Shown here one piece after another: positions 7,466-16,834 of a DNA stretch of 35,317 nt. Location: the NCBI GenBank assembly GCA_033763975.1, contig JANRJM010000015.1, forward strand, positions 1-35,317, in the 5' to 3' direction. Positions within the stretch are counted from its first letter, which is position 1. The number at the start of each line of letters is the position of its first letter. This stretch comes from Planctomycetota bacterium. Lineage in GTDB: Bacteria; Planctomycetota; Phycisphaerae; Phycisphaerales; UBA1924. Under the pieces are notes generated by a model. The model was given only the letters and a program-made list of their open reading frames with translations. It had not been told where the DNA came from and made no database searches. The translations under genes and the position numbers were made by a program.

Positions 7466-8809
7466 CTACGCCGCGTCCGCCGGGGGCGAGTCCTCGCTCT
7501 TGGGGGGCACGAACGTCGCGAGCACCTTGTCGACGCGCGTGCCGTCCATGTCGATCACCTCGAGCGTCCACCCCTGCCACGCGACCGACTCGCTCTCGGC
7601 GGGGATGTGCCCCAGCAGCGCCACCACCAGCCCGCCGACGGTGCTGACGTCGGGCAACTCCGCCTCGGCCTCCGGGGGCACCGCGCTCGCGACCACGAAC
7701 TCGTGCAGCGGAAGGCGCCCGTCGATCAGCCACGACCCGTCCGGACGCTTGATCATCGTCGGCGCGACCTCGCCCGACCGGCTGATGTCCCCCACGATCG
7801 CCCGCGTCACGTCGTTCAGCGTCACCAGCCCCAGCGTCGATCCGTACTCGTTCACCACGAACGCGATGTGCACCTTGCTCGACTGGAACTGGTCCAGCAT
7901 CCGCAGCGCGGGCATCGTCTCGGGCACGAACAGCGGCTGGCGCACCACCGACGTCACCTTGAAACTCGACCCCGACAGCAGCCCGTACGCGATCAGGTCG
8001 CGCACGTGCACCACCCCGACCAGTTTGTCCAGGTCGCCCGCGCACACCGGGAAGTGCGAGTACGGGCTCGTCCCCACCAGCACCCGCACCGCGTCGGTCG
8101 TCTCCCGCTCGTCGATCCACACGATGTCCGCGCGCGCCACCATCAGGTCCCGCACCGTCAGGTCCGCCACACGCATCGTCCGCTGGAACAGCGTCAGTTC
8201 CTGCGGCGTGAAGATCCCCGTGCTCGCCCCCCGCGCGATCAACGCCTTCACGTCGTCTTCCGACACGTCGTCGCCCGCCCGCACCTTCAGCCGCAACACC
8301 CGCAGCACCGCCTCCGTCGACCACGTCAGGATCCGCACCGGCCACGCCGTCACCGTCGACAGCACGCTCAAGGGTCTGGCGATGAGCGTCGCCACCCGCT
8401 CGGGGTAGGCCAGCGCGACGCGCTTGGGCACCAGTTCACCCACCACCAGCGACAGGTACGTAATCCCCAGCACCACCACGCCCAGCGCGATCACGTCCGC
8501 GTAGGGCTCCATCAGCCCCACCTGCGCCACCATCTTCTCCAACTTGCCCGACAGCGCGTTCTCCCCGAACGCGCCCGCCATGATCCCGATCAGCGTGATC
8601 CCCACCTGCACCGTCGACAGAAACCGCGTCGGCTCGCGCGCCAGCGCGATCGCCGCGGCCGCCCCCTTGCTCCCCGCCTTCGCATCGCGCGCCAGCCGGC
8701 TCTGGCGGCTGGTCATCACCGCCAGTTCCGACATCGCCAGCACGCCGTTCAGCACAATGAGAAAGCCCAGGATCGCCAGAGGGACCAGCATGGGTTCATT
8801 ATCGCCCAT
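7466..8809 (-). CDS. CNNM/CorC-family transporter-like membrane protein with CBS domains
   Basis: A 447-residue protein of the HlyC/CorC (CNNM, formerly DUF21) family, linked to Mg2+ or Co2+ efflux in its characterised members. The N-terminal CNNM transmembrane domain spans about residues 5-180 (LVPLAILGFLIVLNGVLAMSE, then SRQSRLARD and EPTRFLSTVQVGITLIGIMAG). Two CBS domains follow (DLMVARADIVWID; SSKVHIAFVVNEYGSTLGLVT), then a CorC_HlyC domain (DGRLPLHEF to VIDMDGTRVDKV). The start is 8809 (MGDNEP) or 8791 (MLVPLA), both close to the first helix. The frame stays open for another 800 bases upstream, but that part is antisense to ftsK. Its start diverges from ftsK across 136 bases that must hold promoters for both. 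Confidence 0.9.
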   Translation of the reverse strand: MGDNEPMLVPLAILGFLIVLNGVLAMSELAVMTSRQSRLARDAKAGSKGAAAAIALAREPTRFLSTVQVGITLIGIMAGAFGENALSGKLEKMVAQVGLMEPYADVIALGVVVLGITYLSLVVGELVPKRVALAYPERVATLIARPLSVLSTVTAWPVRILTWSTEAVLRVLRLKVRAGDDVSEDDVKALIARGASTGIFTPQELTLFQRTMRVADLTVRDLMVARADIVWIDERETTDAVRVLVGTSPYSHFPVCAGDLDKLVGVVHVRDLIAYGLLSGSSFKVTSVVRQPLFVPETMPALRMLDQFQSSKVHIAFVVNEYGSTLGLVTLNDVTRAIVGDISRSGEVAPTMIKRPDGSWLIDGRLPLHEFVVASAVPPEAEAELPDVSTVGGLVVALLGHIPAESESVAWQGWTLEVIDMDGTRVDKVLATFVPPKSEDSPPADAA

Positions 8810-8945
8810 CGGCGCAGCCGGCCACGCTCTCCCAGGTCCTTGGCGGGGTGCCGCACGCCGCGCTCCGCCCCCCCGTGCCCGCCGACGCCCGCCCCGGGGC
8901 GCTGTTTTCGCCTTCTCCGGCCCCGGTCGCCGATGAACCGGTGCC

Positions 8946-11792
8946 ATGGCTGATTCACCGCGCAAAGTCCGCGCGTCCGGCGGTCGCTCCGCCCTGACGC
9001 TGTTCACACTCATCCTCCTGCTCGGCGCGTGGGCCTTCACCGCCGCCAGCATGATCGGGTTCGATCCCAGCGACGCCCCCGGGCACGTCGTGTGGCCTTC
9101 GAACGACCCCACCGCCAACTGGTGCGGGCCATTCGGCGCCACCGTCGCGTACGCGCTGTTCAAACTGCTGGGCTCCGGCGCCTGGGTGCTGCTGATGCTC
9201 CTGGGCGTGGCGCTGACGGTCGCCGCGCTGGGCGTCCCGCTTCGCCAGGCGTTCATCCGGATGATCGGATTGATCATGCTCGCCGCGTCGGTGTCGGGGA
9301 TGCAGGCGCTGGCCTTCCCCGATTCGGGCTCGATGCCCGGGCTCGCGGGGGGGCTGGTGGGCACGGTGTCCGCCGCCGAACTGGGCGTCCGCTTCGGGCC
9401 GTTCGGCGCGGGGATCGTCCTGCTGGTGATGGGCCTGGTGGGCGCGGTCGTGGCGATGGACCATGTGGTGATCGCCGCACTCGGCTGGACGTGGGACCTG
9501 ACGCGCGAGCGCGGGGTGCCGGCGGCAAAGGTCGTGGGCGCCGCCGCGGGCGGCGCCGCGATGACCGCCGGCGAGGCAGTCGCCCGCGCCTCGGGCACCA
9601 TGATGTCGCGCCTGTGGGCCCGCGCGTTCCCGCCCAAGAAGAAGACCCGCGGCTACCGGCGCGACGACGTCTCCGACGACCCGCCCGCGTCTGGCCGCCG
9701 GACGCGCCAGCCCGCCGCCCCCGCGCCAGACCCGGCGGCCTTGGACATCGACGACCCCGACGCCGCCCCGATCCCGCTGGCCGACGCCGACGTCGAGGCC
9801 AAGCCGAGCGCCGCGAAGAGCGCGGCCAAGACGCCCCGCCCGGCGCCGAGCGATGACGACGCGGACGAACGCGAGGACGACGACGATCTGCCCGGGGCGG
9901 CCCAGGTGTACACCGAGGAGGCCCTGCGCGAGAAGATCGCCAAGCTGCCCGTCGTGTTCGGGCAGAAGGACAAGGTCGTTGCCACCGAGGCGGACCTGGT
10001 CGAGATGCGCGGGCTGGGCGCCGCGTCGGGCGCTGCGGGACCCGAGCCCGAGCAGCCCGTCAAGGAGTACGCCTTCCCGGGGCTCGACCTGCTGGAGAAC
10101 CCCGAAGAGAACTTCAACGTCAAGCTCGAGGAGTACGTGCGCGAGCAGGCGACGGCCCTGGAGTCGGCCCTGCGCCAGTACCGCATCGACGGCGAAGTCG
10201 TCGGCATCGAGTCCGGGCCGGTGATCACGCTCTTCGACGTGCGCTTGGCGCCGGGCACGAAGGTGGCGGCCCTGCAGGCGGTGAGCAGCGACATCGCGCG
10301 CTCGCTCAAGGCGGTGAACATCCGGATCGTGCCCAACCAGGCGGGGCGCGACACGGTGGGCGTGGAGGTTCCCAACTCAACGAAGGAGAAGGTGCGCCTC
10401 AAGGAACTGATGGGCAAGACGGAGAAGTTCTCGTCGATGAAGCTGCCCATGTTCCTGGGCAAGGACGCGAGCGGGGAGGCGCTGATCGAGGACCTGACGA
10501 AGATGCCGCACATGCTGATCGCCGGCACGACCGGGAGCGGCAAGAGCGTGTGCATGAACACGATCATCATGGGGTTCCTCTACACGAAGAAGCCCAGCGA
10601 ACTGAAGATGGTGCTCGTGGACCCCAAGATGGTGGAGATGAGCCAGTTCAAGGACATCCCGCATCTGATGTGCCCGGTGGTGACGGAGATGTCCAAGGCC
10701 GCCGCGATCCTGGAGTGGGCGTGCGTCAAGATGGACGAGCGGTACGAACTGCTGGCGGAGGCGGGCTGCCGCGACATCGCGTCGTACAACGACCTGGGGT
10801 GGGACGAGCTGAAGGACCGGATGCGTCCCAAGACGCCCGAGGAAGAGGCGCGCATCCCGCGCAAGCTGCCCTACATGGTGTTCATCATCGACGAGCTGGC
10901 CGACCTGATGATGACGAACAAGGAGGTCGAGGGGCACATCATCCGCATCGCGCAGAAGGCACGCGCGGTGGGCATCCACCTGATCCTGGCGACGCAGCGC
11001 CCGCAGGCGAACGTCGTGACCGGGCTCATCAAGAGCAACATGCCCTGCCGCATCACGTTCAAGGTGGCCAGCGGGATGGACTCGCGCATCGTGCTCGACC
11101 AGAAGGGGGGCGAGCTGCTGCTGGGGCACGGCGACATGCTCGTGCTCTCGCCCCGGTCGAGCAAGCTCACCCGCGCGCAGGGCACGCTGGTGGACGACCT
11201 CGAGATCCGCCGCGTCGTGCGCTTCATGCGCGACGTCGCCGGGCCCAGCTTCGAGCGCTCGCTCCTCCAGATCCGCTCGGGCGCGCCCGTCGAGGGCACC
11301 GGGCTGGGCAACCTCTCCGACGAAGAACGCCTGCTGCAGAGCAAGAACAACTCGTCGGCGTCGCTCGCGGCGGCCCAGGAAGACCCGCTCTTCCCCCGCG
11401 CGGTCGAGATCGTGCTCGAAACCCGGCGCGGGAGCGTCTCGCTCCTCCAGCGCCGCCTGGCGATCGGCTACACGCGCGCCAGCCGCCTGATCGACCTCAT
11501 GGGCATCGCGGGGATCATCTCCGACCACAAGGGCTCGGTCGCGCGCGACGTGCTCATCACGATCGAGGACTGGGACCGCATGAAGCAGCTCGCGGCCGAA
11601 GAGGCACGGGCCAAGGGCCTGGCGAGCGTCTTCACCGGCGACGCGCCCACGGGCGAACCCGGGGCCGAGGCGCCCGGGCCGCTCTTCACCGCTCCGGACG
11701 GCGGCGCGATGCCCGCGAGCATCACGAGCGAGGACGATCGGTTCGACGATGCGTTCCAGGAAGAGGCCGAGGACCCGCCGTTCCGGAACTAG
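8946..11792 (+). CDS. ftsK: DNA translocase FtsK/SpoIIIE
   Basis: A 948-residue membrane-anchored DNA pump that clears and aligns chromosome ends at the division site. N-terminal membrane segments lie within about residues 17-180, with a lone Cys/Trp-containing external loop. An acidic, Ala/Pro/Lys-rich linker runs from about 225 to 320. The motor follows: beta and alpha domains, Walker A GTTGSGKS (residues 527-534) and Walker B FIIDE (646-650), with LILATQRPQANVVTG and KSNMPCRITFKV typical of FtsK. The C-terminal winged-helix gamma domain (about 810-880) reads SVSLLQRRLAIGYTRASRLIDLMG and is expected to read polar DNA signals. It is a full-length protein with a moderate linker. Many planctomycetes lack FtsZ yet keep FtsK, so here the protein may serve segregation outside a normal divisome. 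Confidence 0.97.
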   Translation: MADSPRKVRASGGRSALTLFTLILLLGAWAFTAASMIGFDPSDAPGHVVWPSNDPTANWCGPFGATVAYALFKLLGSGAWVLLMLLGVALTVAALGVPLRQAFIRMIGLIMLAASVSGMQALAFPDSGSMPGLAGGLVGTVSAAELGVRFGPFGAGIVLLVMGLVGAVVAMDHVVIAALGWTWDLTRERGVPAAKVVGAAAGGAAMTAGEAVARASGTMMSRLWARAFPPKKKTRGYRRDDVSDDPPASGRRTRQPAAPAPDPAALDIDDPDAAPIPLADADVEAKPSAAKSAAKTPRPAPSDDDADEREDDDDLPGAAQVYTEEALREKIAKLPVVFGQKDKVVATEADLVEMRGLGAASGAAGPEPEQPVKEYAFPGLDLLENPEENFNVKLEEYVREQATALESALRQYRIDGEVVGIESGPVITLFDVRLAPGTKVAALQAVSSDIARSLKAVNIRIVPNQAGRDTVGVEVPNSTKEKVRLKELMGKTEKFSSMKLPMFLGKDASGEALIEDLTKMPHMLIAGTTGSGKSVCMNTIIMGFLYTKKPSELKMVLVDPKMVEMSQFKDIPHLMCPVVTEMSKAAAILEWACVKMDERYELLAEAGCRDIASYNDLGWDELKDRMRPKTPEEEARIPRKLPYMVFIIDELADLMMTNKEVEGHIIRIAQKARAVGIHLILATQRPQANVVTGLIKSNMPCRITFKVASGMDSRIVLDQKGGELLLGHGDMLVLSPRSSKLTRAQGTLVDDLEIRRVVRFMRDVAGPSFERSLLQIRSGAPVEGTGLGNLSDEERLLQSKNNSSASLAAAQEDPLFPRAVEIVLETRRGSVSLLQRRLAIGYTRASRLIDLMGIAGIISDHKGSVARDVLITIEDWDRMKQLAAEEARAKGLASVFTGDAPTGEPGAEAPGPLFTAPDGGAMPASITSEDDRFDDAFQEEAEDPPFRN

Positions 11793-11827
11793 CGGGACCG
11801 CCGGGGCGGCGCCCGGGCGGGCTCGTT

Positions 11828-11875
11828 GTGCCGGGCGGTGCGCATGGTGCCGGGCGGTACGCATGGTGCCGGGCC
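11828..11875 (+). repeat. 19-bp tandem repeat, two and a half copies
   Basis: GTGCCGGGCGGTGCGCATG (11828-11846) is repeated with one change (G to A) at 11847-11865, and the first nine bases recur at 11866. GTGCCGGG appears again about 45 bases further on. The repeat fills much of the 172-base spacer between ftsK and the next gene, which holds no other recognisable feature apart from a possible ribosome binding site (AAGGAA) before 11965. Confidence 0.8.
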
Positions 11876-11964
11876 GGGGGGCGGTGTAACCTTGCCCGGT
11901 CGCCGGTCGTACAACGTGCCGGGAGCGATGACTCTCCCGCCGCCCGACCACCCAAGGAACCACC

Positions 11965-13692
11965 ATGACCGCACTTTTCGCTCGTTCCCGCTCCGCCCGC
12001 GCCCTGCTGGCGCTGTCGATCGTCGCGCTGCCCGCGCTGGCCGCACCCCCCGCGATCCTGGACCGCGTTCCCGCGAACGCCCCGATGATCATGGTGACCC
12101 GCGACCTGCAGGAGATGACGGGCATGGCGGGGCAGGCGATGGAACTCGCCCAGAGCGCGGGCGAGGTGCCCGGGCTCGACCTGTACCGCTACGTGGACCG
12201 CCTGGGCAACGCGCCCGGCGTAGACGGCTCGGGCTCGATGGCGGTGGTGATGCTCACGCCGCCGGACCTCGACGACCCGGGCATGGCCCCCGACATCGTG
12301 GTGCTCGCGCCCGTCACGGACTACGCGGCCCTGGTCGCGCACTTCGGGGGCGACGCGGCTTCGCCCGTCACCCCGCTCAAGATGGGGCGACGCGAGATGT
12401 TCGCGCGCAAGATCGATGATCGCACCGCGCTGCTCGGCGGCACGCGCGCCGCGGTCGAAGCCTTCAAGGTCGCCGAGGGCGCCGCGTCGGGGCACCTCGC
12501 CCGCATGGGCCAGGCCGGTCGCACCGCGGCCGATACCGCCGACGTGCTGGTGGTGATCGACGTGGCGTCGTACCGCCCCCAGATGGAGCAGTTCGCGAAG
12601 GGGATGATGGTCGATCCCGACGCCGGCCAGATGGCGATGCAGTTGGGCGGGATGGGCGCGAGCTTCGGGCGCCTCGCCGAGGCGATGAGCCGCGACGGGA
12701 AGACGGGCGTGCTGAGCGTGACGAACTCGGAGGCGGGCCTGGCGATCGAGATGGTCGGCGTGTTCACGCCGGAGAGCCCGAGCGCGACGATGTTCGGCTC
12801 GGGCGGGGACTCGGGCGCGCTGCTCGACCGCCTGCCGGACCAGCCGTTCTACGTGGCGATGGCCGCGGACTTCAGCAACCCGGGCATCCGCGCGATGTTC
12901 GCCGGCGACGGGCAGAAGGCCGAGCCCGACGCCGACCCGCTCGCGAACCTGGGCGCGATGCTCGCCGACGCGACGGGCATGGGGATGGTGGTGGGCACGA
13001 ACCCGAACGGCCCGCTCGCGGGGCTGCTGGTGAACACCAGCGCGTTCATCCGCACGCCCGAGCCGGCGAAGTCGCTCGCGGCGTTCCGCGGGGCGGCGCA
13101 GGCGAACAAGGAGCGCGCCGTCGGCGGGACGACCGTGAAGACCGACTACAAGACCGATGTCGCGCAGATCAACGGCGTGAGCGTCGACGCCTGGTCCACG
13201 CAGGTCATCATGCCCAAGGACGACCCCAACGCGTTCATGGCCGGCATGGTGATGCAGACCCTGTTCGGGCAGAGCAAGGGCTTCTCGCAGATGGCCGCGG
13301 CGACCGACACCGGGCTGGTCATGACCATGAGCCAGAACACCCCGCTGGTGACGAAGTCGATCCAGGCGGCGAAGTCCGGCGAGGGGCTGGGGCGGCAGGC
13401 GGCGTTCGCCCAGATCCGCGATCAACTGCCCAAGAACCGCATGTTCGAGATGTACGTCGGCATGCCCGGCATCATGGAGTTCGTGCAGTCGACGCTGGAG
13501 GAAATGCTCGGCGAGGCCGTCGACCTGCCCAAGGACGTCCCGCTGATCGGGATGGGCGCCGGGGCGAGCAACGGCGAGGTCTCGATGCGGCTGTTCCTTC
13601 CGGCGAAGGCGATGGAAGCGATCGGGCAGGCGATGCAGCAGTGGGAAGGCGGGGACGACTTCGAGCCGGTCGATGCCCCGGCGATGAACTGA
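11965..13692 (+). CDS. Secreted protein of unknown function (DUF3352-like pattern)
   Basis: A 575-residue protein with a standard signal peptide (basic MTALFARSRSARA, hydrophobic LLALSIVALPALA, cleavage expected after ALA near residue 26). The mature part starts with PPAILDRVPANAPMIMVTRDL, a pattern (dxVPAnapmivvv) that I associate with large secreted planctomycete proteins related to DUF3352. It is rich in Met, Gly and Ala, has no cysteines of note and no catalytic motif I can name. Repeated blocks of the form 'fyvamaaD', 'glVMTMSQNTPLV' suggest a chain of alpha/beta repeats. AAGGAA lies eight bases before the ATG. A small hairpin follows the stop. It is certainly coding and probably periplasmic, with unknown function. 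Confidence 0.8.
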   Translation: MTALFARSRSARALLALSIVALPALAAPPAILDRVPANAPMIMVTRDLQEMTGMAGQAMELAQSAGEVPGLDLYRYVDRLGNAPGVDGSGSMAVVMLTPPDLDDPGMAPDIVVLAPVTDYAALVAHFGGDAASPVTPLKMGRREMFARKIDDRTALLGGTRAAVEAFKVAEGAASGHLARMGQAGRTAADTADVLVVIDVASYRPQMEQFAKGMMVDPDAGQMAMQLGGMGASFGRLAEAMSRDGKTGVLSVTNSEAGLAIEMVGVFTPESPSATMFGSGGDSGALLDRLPDQPFYVAMAADFSNPGIRAMFAGDGQKAEPDADPLANLGAMLADATGMGMVVGTNPNGPLAGLLVNTSAFIRTPEPAKSLAAFRGAAQANKERAVGGTTVKTDYKTDVAQINGVSVDAWSTQVIMPKDDPNAFMAGMVMQTLFGQSKGFSQMAAATDTGLVMTMSQNTPLVTKSIQAAKSGEGLGRQAAFAQIRDQLPKNRMFEMYVGMPGIMEFVQSTLEEMLGEAVDLPKDVPLIGMGAGASNGEVSMRLFLPAKAMEAIGQAMQQWEGGDDFEPVDAPAMN

Positions 13693-13695
13693 CGG

Positions 13696-13713
13696 GCCCG
13701 GGGTCGTCCGGGC
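13696..13713 (+). terminator. Small hairpin after the secreted-protein gene
   Basis: GCCCGG (13696-13701) pairs perfectly with CCGGGC (13708-13713) around a six-base loop, three bases after the stop codon. The stem is short and no T-run follows, so termination is only a possibility. Confidence 0.3.
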
Positions 13714-13847
13714 TGTGCCGAACCCGTCGTCGTGCCGATGCATATGACCTGTCGTGTGCGCGAGGGTGGGCCGCGGGCCCGTTCTCGGACGCGCGACGGC
13801 GCCCGCCTCGGTGCGATCTCGCAGGGGCATGAACGGAACCCAAACGC

Positions 13848-15689
13848 ATGTGCGGAATCGTCGCCTACGTGGGCAGCAAGCCCTGCCAGCAACTCCTGAT
13901 CGAGGGCCTCAAGCGACTGGAGTACCGCGGGTACGACTCGTCCGGGATCGCGACGCTTGAAGACGGGCGTATCCGGGTGGTCAAGACGGTCGGCCGGGTG
14001 GCCAATCTTGAAGACCGGCTGGAAGAGGTCGGCGCCCTGCGGGGCACGCAGGGCATGGCCCACACACGCTGGGCGACGCACGGCGGGGTGACGAACCCCA
14101 ACGCGCACCCGCACACCGACGACAAGTCGGGCATCTGCCTCATCCACAACGGGATCATCGAGAACTACGCGAGCCTGAAGACGCTGCTGGAGGAAAAGGG
14201 GCACACCTTCGTCAGCCAGACCGACACCGAGGTGCTCGCCATGCTGATCGGCGAGCTGTACGCGCCCGCCGAGGGCGTGGACTTGGAGGCGGCGGTGCAA
14301 GCGGCGCTCCGCGAGGTCACCGGCGCCTACGGGATCGTGGTGATGTGCGAGCGCGAGCCCGGCGTGCTGGTGGCGGCCCGCAAGGGCAGCCCGCTCATGG
14401 TGGGCGTGGGCGAGTCGGAGCATCTCGTGGCGTCGGACGGGTCGGCGCTCATCGCCCACACGTCGCAGGCGTTCGCGCTCGAGGACTACCAGGTCGTCAA
14501 GCTCACGCCGACCGGCTTCCGCACGAGCACGATCCACAACGTGCCCGTGACGCCCAAGGTGCAGCAGCTCGAGATCGAGCTCGAGGAGATCGAGCTGGGC
14601 GGCTACTCGCACTTCATGCAGAAGGAGATCTTCGAGCAGCCCAAGGCCCTGCGCAACACCTTCCGGGGCCGGTTCGTGGGCGACGAGGGCAAGGTCGTGC
14701 TCGGCGGGCTGGCCGACCACACCAAGGAGCTTCTGCGGGCCCGCCGCGTCGTGCTGCTGGGGCAGGGCACCGCGCTGCACGCCGCCATGATCGGGCGGTA
14801 CATGCTCGAGGACCTCGCGAAGATCCCCGCCTCCGCCGAGTACTCCAGCGAGTTCCGGTATCGCAGCCCGATCGTCGAGGAGAACACGGTCGCGATCGCG
14901 GTGAGCCAGAGCGGGGAGACCGCCGACACGCTCGCCGCGCTGCAGGAGGCCAAGGACCGCGGCGCGCTGGCCCTGGGCGTCATCAACGTGGTGGGCTCGA
15001 CCATCGCGCGCGAGACCGACGCGGGCGTGTACCTGCGCGTGGGCCCGGAGATCGGCGTCGCGAGCACGAAGGCGTTCGTGGGGCAGGTGGCGGCGTTGTC
15101 GATGATCGCGCTCTGGATGGGACGCCGCCGGTTCATGGGCGCCCACGACACCGGCGTGCTCCTGCGCGAGCTGGAGCGCGTGCCCGAGCGCATCGAGCGC
15201 ATCCTGGCCCAGGACGACATCATCCGGCGGGTGACGGAGAAGTACGTCGAACGCCAGAACTGGCTCTTCCTGGGGCGCGGGTACAACTACCCCACCGCGC
15301 TCGAGGGCGCCCTCAAGCTCAAGGAAATCTCGTACATCCACGCCGAGGGAATGCCCGCGGCCGAGATGAAGCACGGGCCGATCGCGCTCATCAACGAGGG
15401 CATGCCGGCGGTGTTCATCGCGAACCGCGGGCGCCAGTACGACAAGGTCATGAGCAACATCCAGGAAGTGCGGGCGCGGGGCGGGCACGTGATCGCGGTC
15501 GCGACCGAGGGCGACGACCAGATCAAGCGCTATGCCGAGGACGTGCTGTACGTGCCCGACATCCCCGAGCCCTTGAGCCCGCTGCTCACGGTGGTGCCCC
15601 TGCAGCTCATGGCGTACCACGCCGCGGTCATCCGCGGGCACGACGTCGACAAGCCCCGCAACCTCGCGAAGAGCGTGACCGTCGAGTGA
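13848..15689 (+). CDS. glmS: Glutamine-fructose-6-phosphate aminotransferase (isomerising)
   Basis: A 613-residue enzyme that makes glucosamine-6-phosphate from fructose-6-phosphate and glutamine, the entry step to peptidoglycan and lipopolysaccharide sugars. The start is fixed by chemistry: MCGIVAYVG puts the catalytic Cys at position 2, exposed once Met is removed. The glutaminase domain (1-240) has LEYRGYDSSGIA, HTRWATHGG and the oxyanion region HNGIIENY. Two SIS sugar-isomerase domains follow (GQGTALHAAMIGRYMLEDLA, SQSGETADTLAAL; LFLGRGYNYPTALEGALKLKEI, AAEMKHGPIAL), and the C-terminus DKPRNLAKSVTVE is the family's conserved tail. The 155 bases upstream show no glmS ribozyme-like element that I can recognise, but I could not fold the region. 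Complete and canonical. Confidence 0.98.
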   Translation: MCGIVAYVGSKPCQQLLIEGLKRLEYRGYDSSGIATLEDGRIRVVKTVGRVANLEDRLEEVGALRGTQGMAHTRWATHGGVTNPNAHPHTDDKSGICLIHNGIIENYASLKTLLEEKGHTFVSQTDTEVLAMLIGELYAPAEGVDLEAAVQAALREVTGAYGIVVMCEREPGVLVAARKGSPLMVGVGESEHLVASDGSALIAHTSQAFALEDYQVVKLTPTGFRTSTIHNVPVTPKVQQLEIELEEIELGGYSHFMQKEIFEQPKALRNTFRGRFVGDEGKVVLGGLADHTKELLRARRVVLLGQGTALHAAMIGRYMLEDLAKIPASAEYSSEFRYRSPIVEENTVAIAVSQSGETADTLAALQEAKDRGALALGVINVVGSTIARETDAGVYLRVGPEIGVASTKAFVGQVAALSMIALWMGRRRFMGAHDTGVLLRELERVPERIERILAQDDIIRRVTEKYVERQNWLFLGRGYNYPTALEGALKLKEISYIHAEGMPAAEMKHGPIALINEGMPAVFIANRGRQYDKVMSNIQEVRARGGHVIAVATEGDDQIKRYAEDVLYVPDIPEPLSPLLTVVPLQLMAYHAAVIRGHDVDKPRNLAKSVTVE

Positions 15690-15714
15690 GCCGACGGGGA
15701 AGGGGGCGGAACCG

Positions 15715-16119
15715 GTGCCCGACGGAGCAGAGCGCCCGCCCTCCGGCACACGCGCACCCCCGCGTCCGCGGATTCCGCCGTACCTCAAGCGCCGCGTCGT
15801 GATACTCATTCTGGCGTCGGTGGGCGCCGGGCTGCTGGCGCCGGTCGCATCGCTGGGCCTGAGCAACGGGACGATCCCGCGCTGGGCGTTCATCCTGGGC
15901 GTCACGATCCCGGGCGTCGCGAGCGGGCTGATCGGCGCGTTCCTGGGCGTCGCGGTGCAGCGCGAGCAGAAGAAGGCGGCTGGCGCGGGAGGCCGCCGGT
16001 GCTGGTCGTGCGGGTACGCGCTGCACGGGCTGGGCGACGCGGGCTCGTGCCCGGAGTGCGGGGTGCCGTTCCGCCTGGCGGACCTGCGCGAGAAGTGGGG
16101 CGTGCCGGACGGGGGCTGA
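15715..16119 (+). CDS. Small membrane protein with C-terminal zinc ribbon
   Basis: A 134-residue protein beginning at GTG (15715), 25 bases after glmS. A Pro/Arg-rich N-terminus (1-22) is followed by two hydrophobic segments, about 27-49 and 57-81, and then a zinc ribbon: CWSCGYALHGLGDAGSCPECG, with Cys96, Cys99, Cys112 and Cys115. The CxxCxYxLxGL...CPECG form recurs in many small planctomycete membrane proteins that I recall, though none has a known job. With both ends cytoplasmic in a two-helix layout, the ribbon would face the cytoplasm. The start is uncertain because no ATG lies upstream in frame. GGAACC before the GTG is a weak ribosome binding site. Confidence 0.75.
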   Translation: MPDGAERPPSGTRAPPRPRIPPYLKRRVVILILASVGAGLLAPVASLGLSNGTIPRWAFILGVTIPGVASGLIGAFLGVAVQREQKKAAGAGGRRCWSCGYALHGLGDAGSCPECGVPFRLADLREKWGVPDGG

Positions 16120-16145
16120 GGGGCCTGCGGGACCGCGCCGTCTGC

Positions 16146-16766
16146 TCAGGGCGCGACGATCTCGAACTCGTCGTGCACGACCCATCGCCCGCCGACGGGC
16201 ATGCGCTCCTGGCGTCCGGTGGGGCGCATGCCGCAGAGCGTCGCGACGCGGGCGCTCTCGACGTTGCCGGGCATGATGAACGCGCGCACGCGTCGGAGGC
16301 CGAGCCCGCGCGGGAGGTCGCGGAGCGCATGGGCGAGCAGGGCGTGCACGCCCTCGCTGGCGAAGCCCTGCCCGGTCTGATCGGCGGCGATCCACCAGTT
16401 GGCGTCGCACTCGAATCGCAGCCCGCGCTCGATGGAGTGCAGGTTGAAGCAGCCGACGAGTCGCCCGTCGTCGAGGAACCCGGCGCGGCGCCAGGCGGTG
16501 GCGCGGGTGTCGCCCTCGGTCGCGCGGGCGACCTGTCGCTCGAAGAGTTGCTCGTCGGTCTCGTGGGGGCGGTGCAGTTCGGAGTACGTCGCGAGATGCT
16601 CGCGGCTGATGCGGATGACGCGGAGGAACTCGGCGCGGTCCGAGGCGCGCAACGGACGCAGCACGAGCCGTTCGGTGCGTTCGAGCCCCGGCGCGGCGAC
16701 TTCGACGGGCTCGGCGCCGCGAACGGGGGCCATCACCGGCTTGCGTTGGTTCGTCCGCAGACCCAC
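16146..16766 (-). CDS. GNAT-family N-acetyltransferase (RimJ/RimL-like)
   Basis: A 206-residue acetyltransferase of the RimJ/RimL type, which moves an acetyl group from acetyl-CoA to an amine. Strand 1 reads ERTERLVLRPLRASDRAEF, the central strands include LVGCFNLHSIERGLRFECDANWWIA, and the acetyl-CoA loop is QTGQGFASEGVHALLAHAL (usual Q/RxxGxG/A pattern), followed by LGLRRVRAFIMPGNVESARVATLCGM (the N-x2-S-x4-L-x2-M/G signature). The first 20 residues are Arg/Pro-rich and may not be translated; a second ATG at 16733 gives MAPVRGAEP. It converges on the zinc-ribbon gene with a 26-base gap. The substrate (ribosomal protein, small amine or antibiotic) cannot be told from sequence. Confidence 0.88.
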   Translation of the reverse strand: MGLRTNQRKPVMAPVRGAEPVEVAAPGLERTERLVLRPLRASDRAEFLRVIRISREHLATYSELHRPHETDEQLFERQVARATEGDTRATAWRRAGFLDDGRLVGCFNLHSIERGLRFECDANWWIAADQTGQGFASEGVHALLAHALRDLPRGLGLRRVRAFIMPGNVESARVATLCGMRPTGRQERMPVGGRWVVHDEFEIVAP

Positions 16767-16834
16767 GGATCCTCCCGGGCGGTACGCCCGCCGCGGGTGG
16801 TATCGGACGTCGATGGCGGAGCGGTTGAGAACCG

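Noticed and set aside
8810-9637. Long N-terminal extension of the CNNM/CorC frame on the minus strand
   Set aside because: It is antisense to ftsK and has Ala/Pro/Arg-rich shadow composition. The real protein begins at its first membrane helix.
11808-11818. CGCCCGGGCG-type palindrome just after ftsK
   Set aside because: Expected by chance in GC-rich DNA, with no loop or T-run for a terminator.
13693-13847. Search for a glmS ribozyme in the leader
   Set aside because: No recognisable ribozyme core can be seen in this 155-base spacer.
13829-13960. Short open frame starting MNGTQTHVRN just before and into glmS, with AGGGG upstream
   Set aside because: It runs out of frame inside glmS and has an Arg-rich shadow composition; no sign of selection, although a regulatory upstream frame cannot be excluded.
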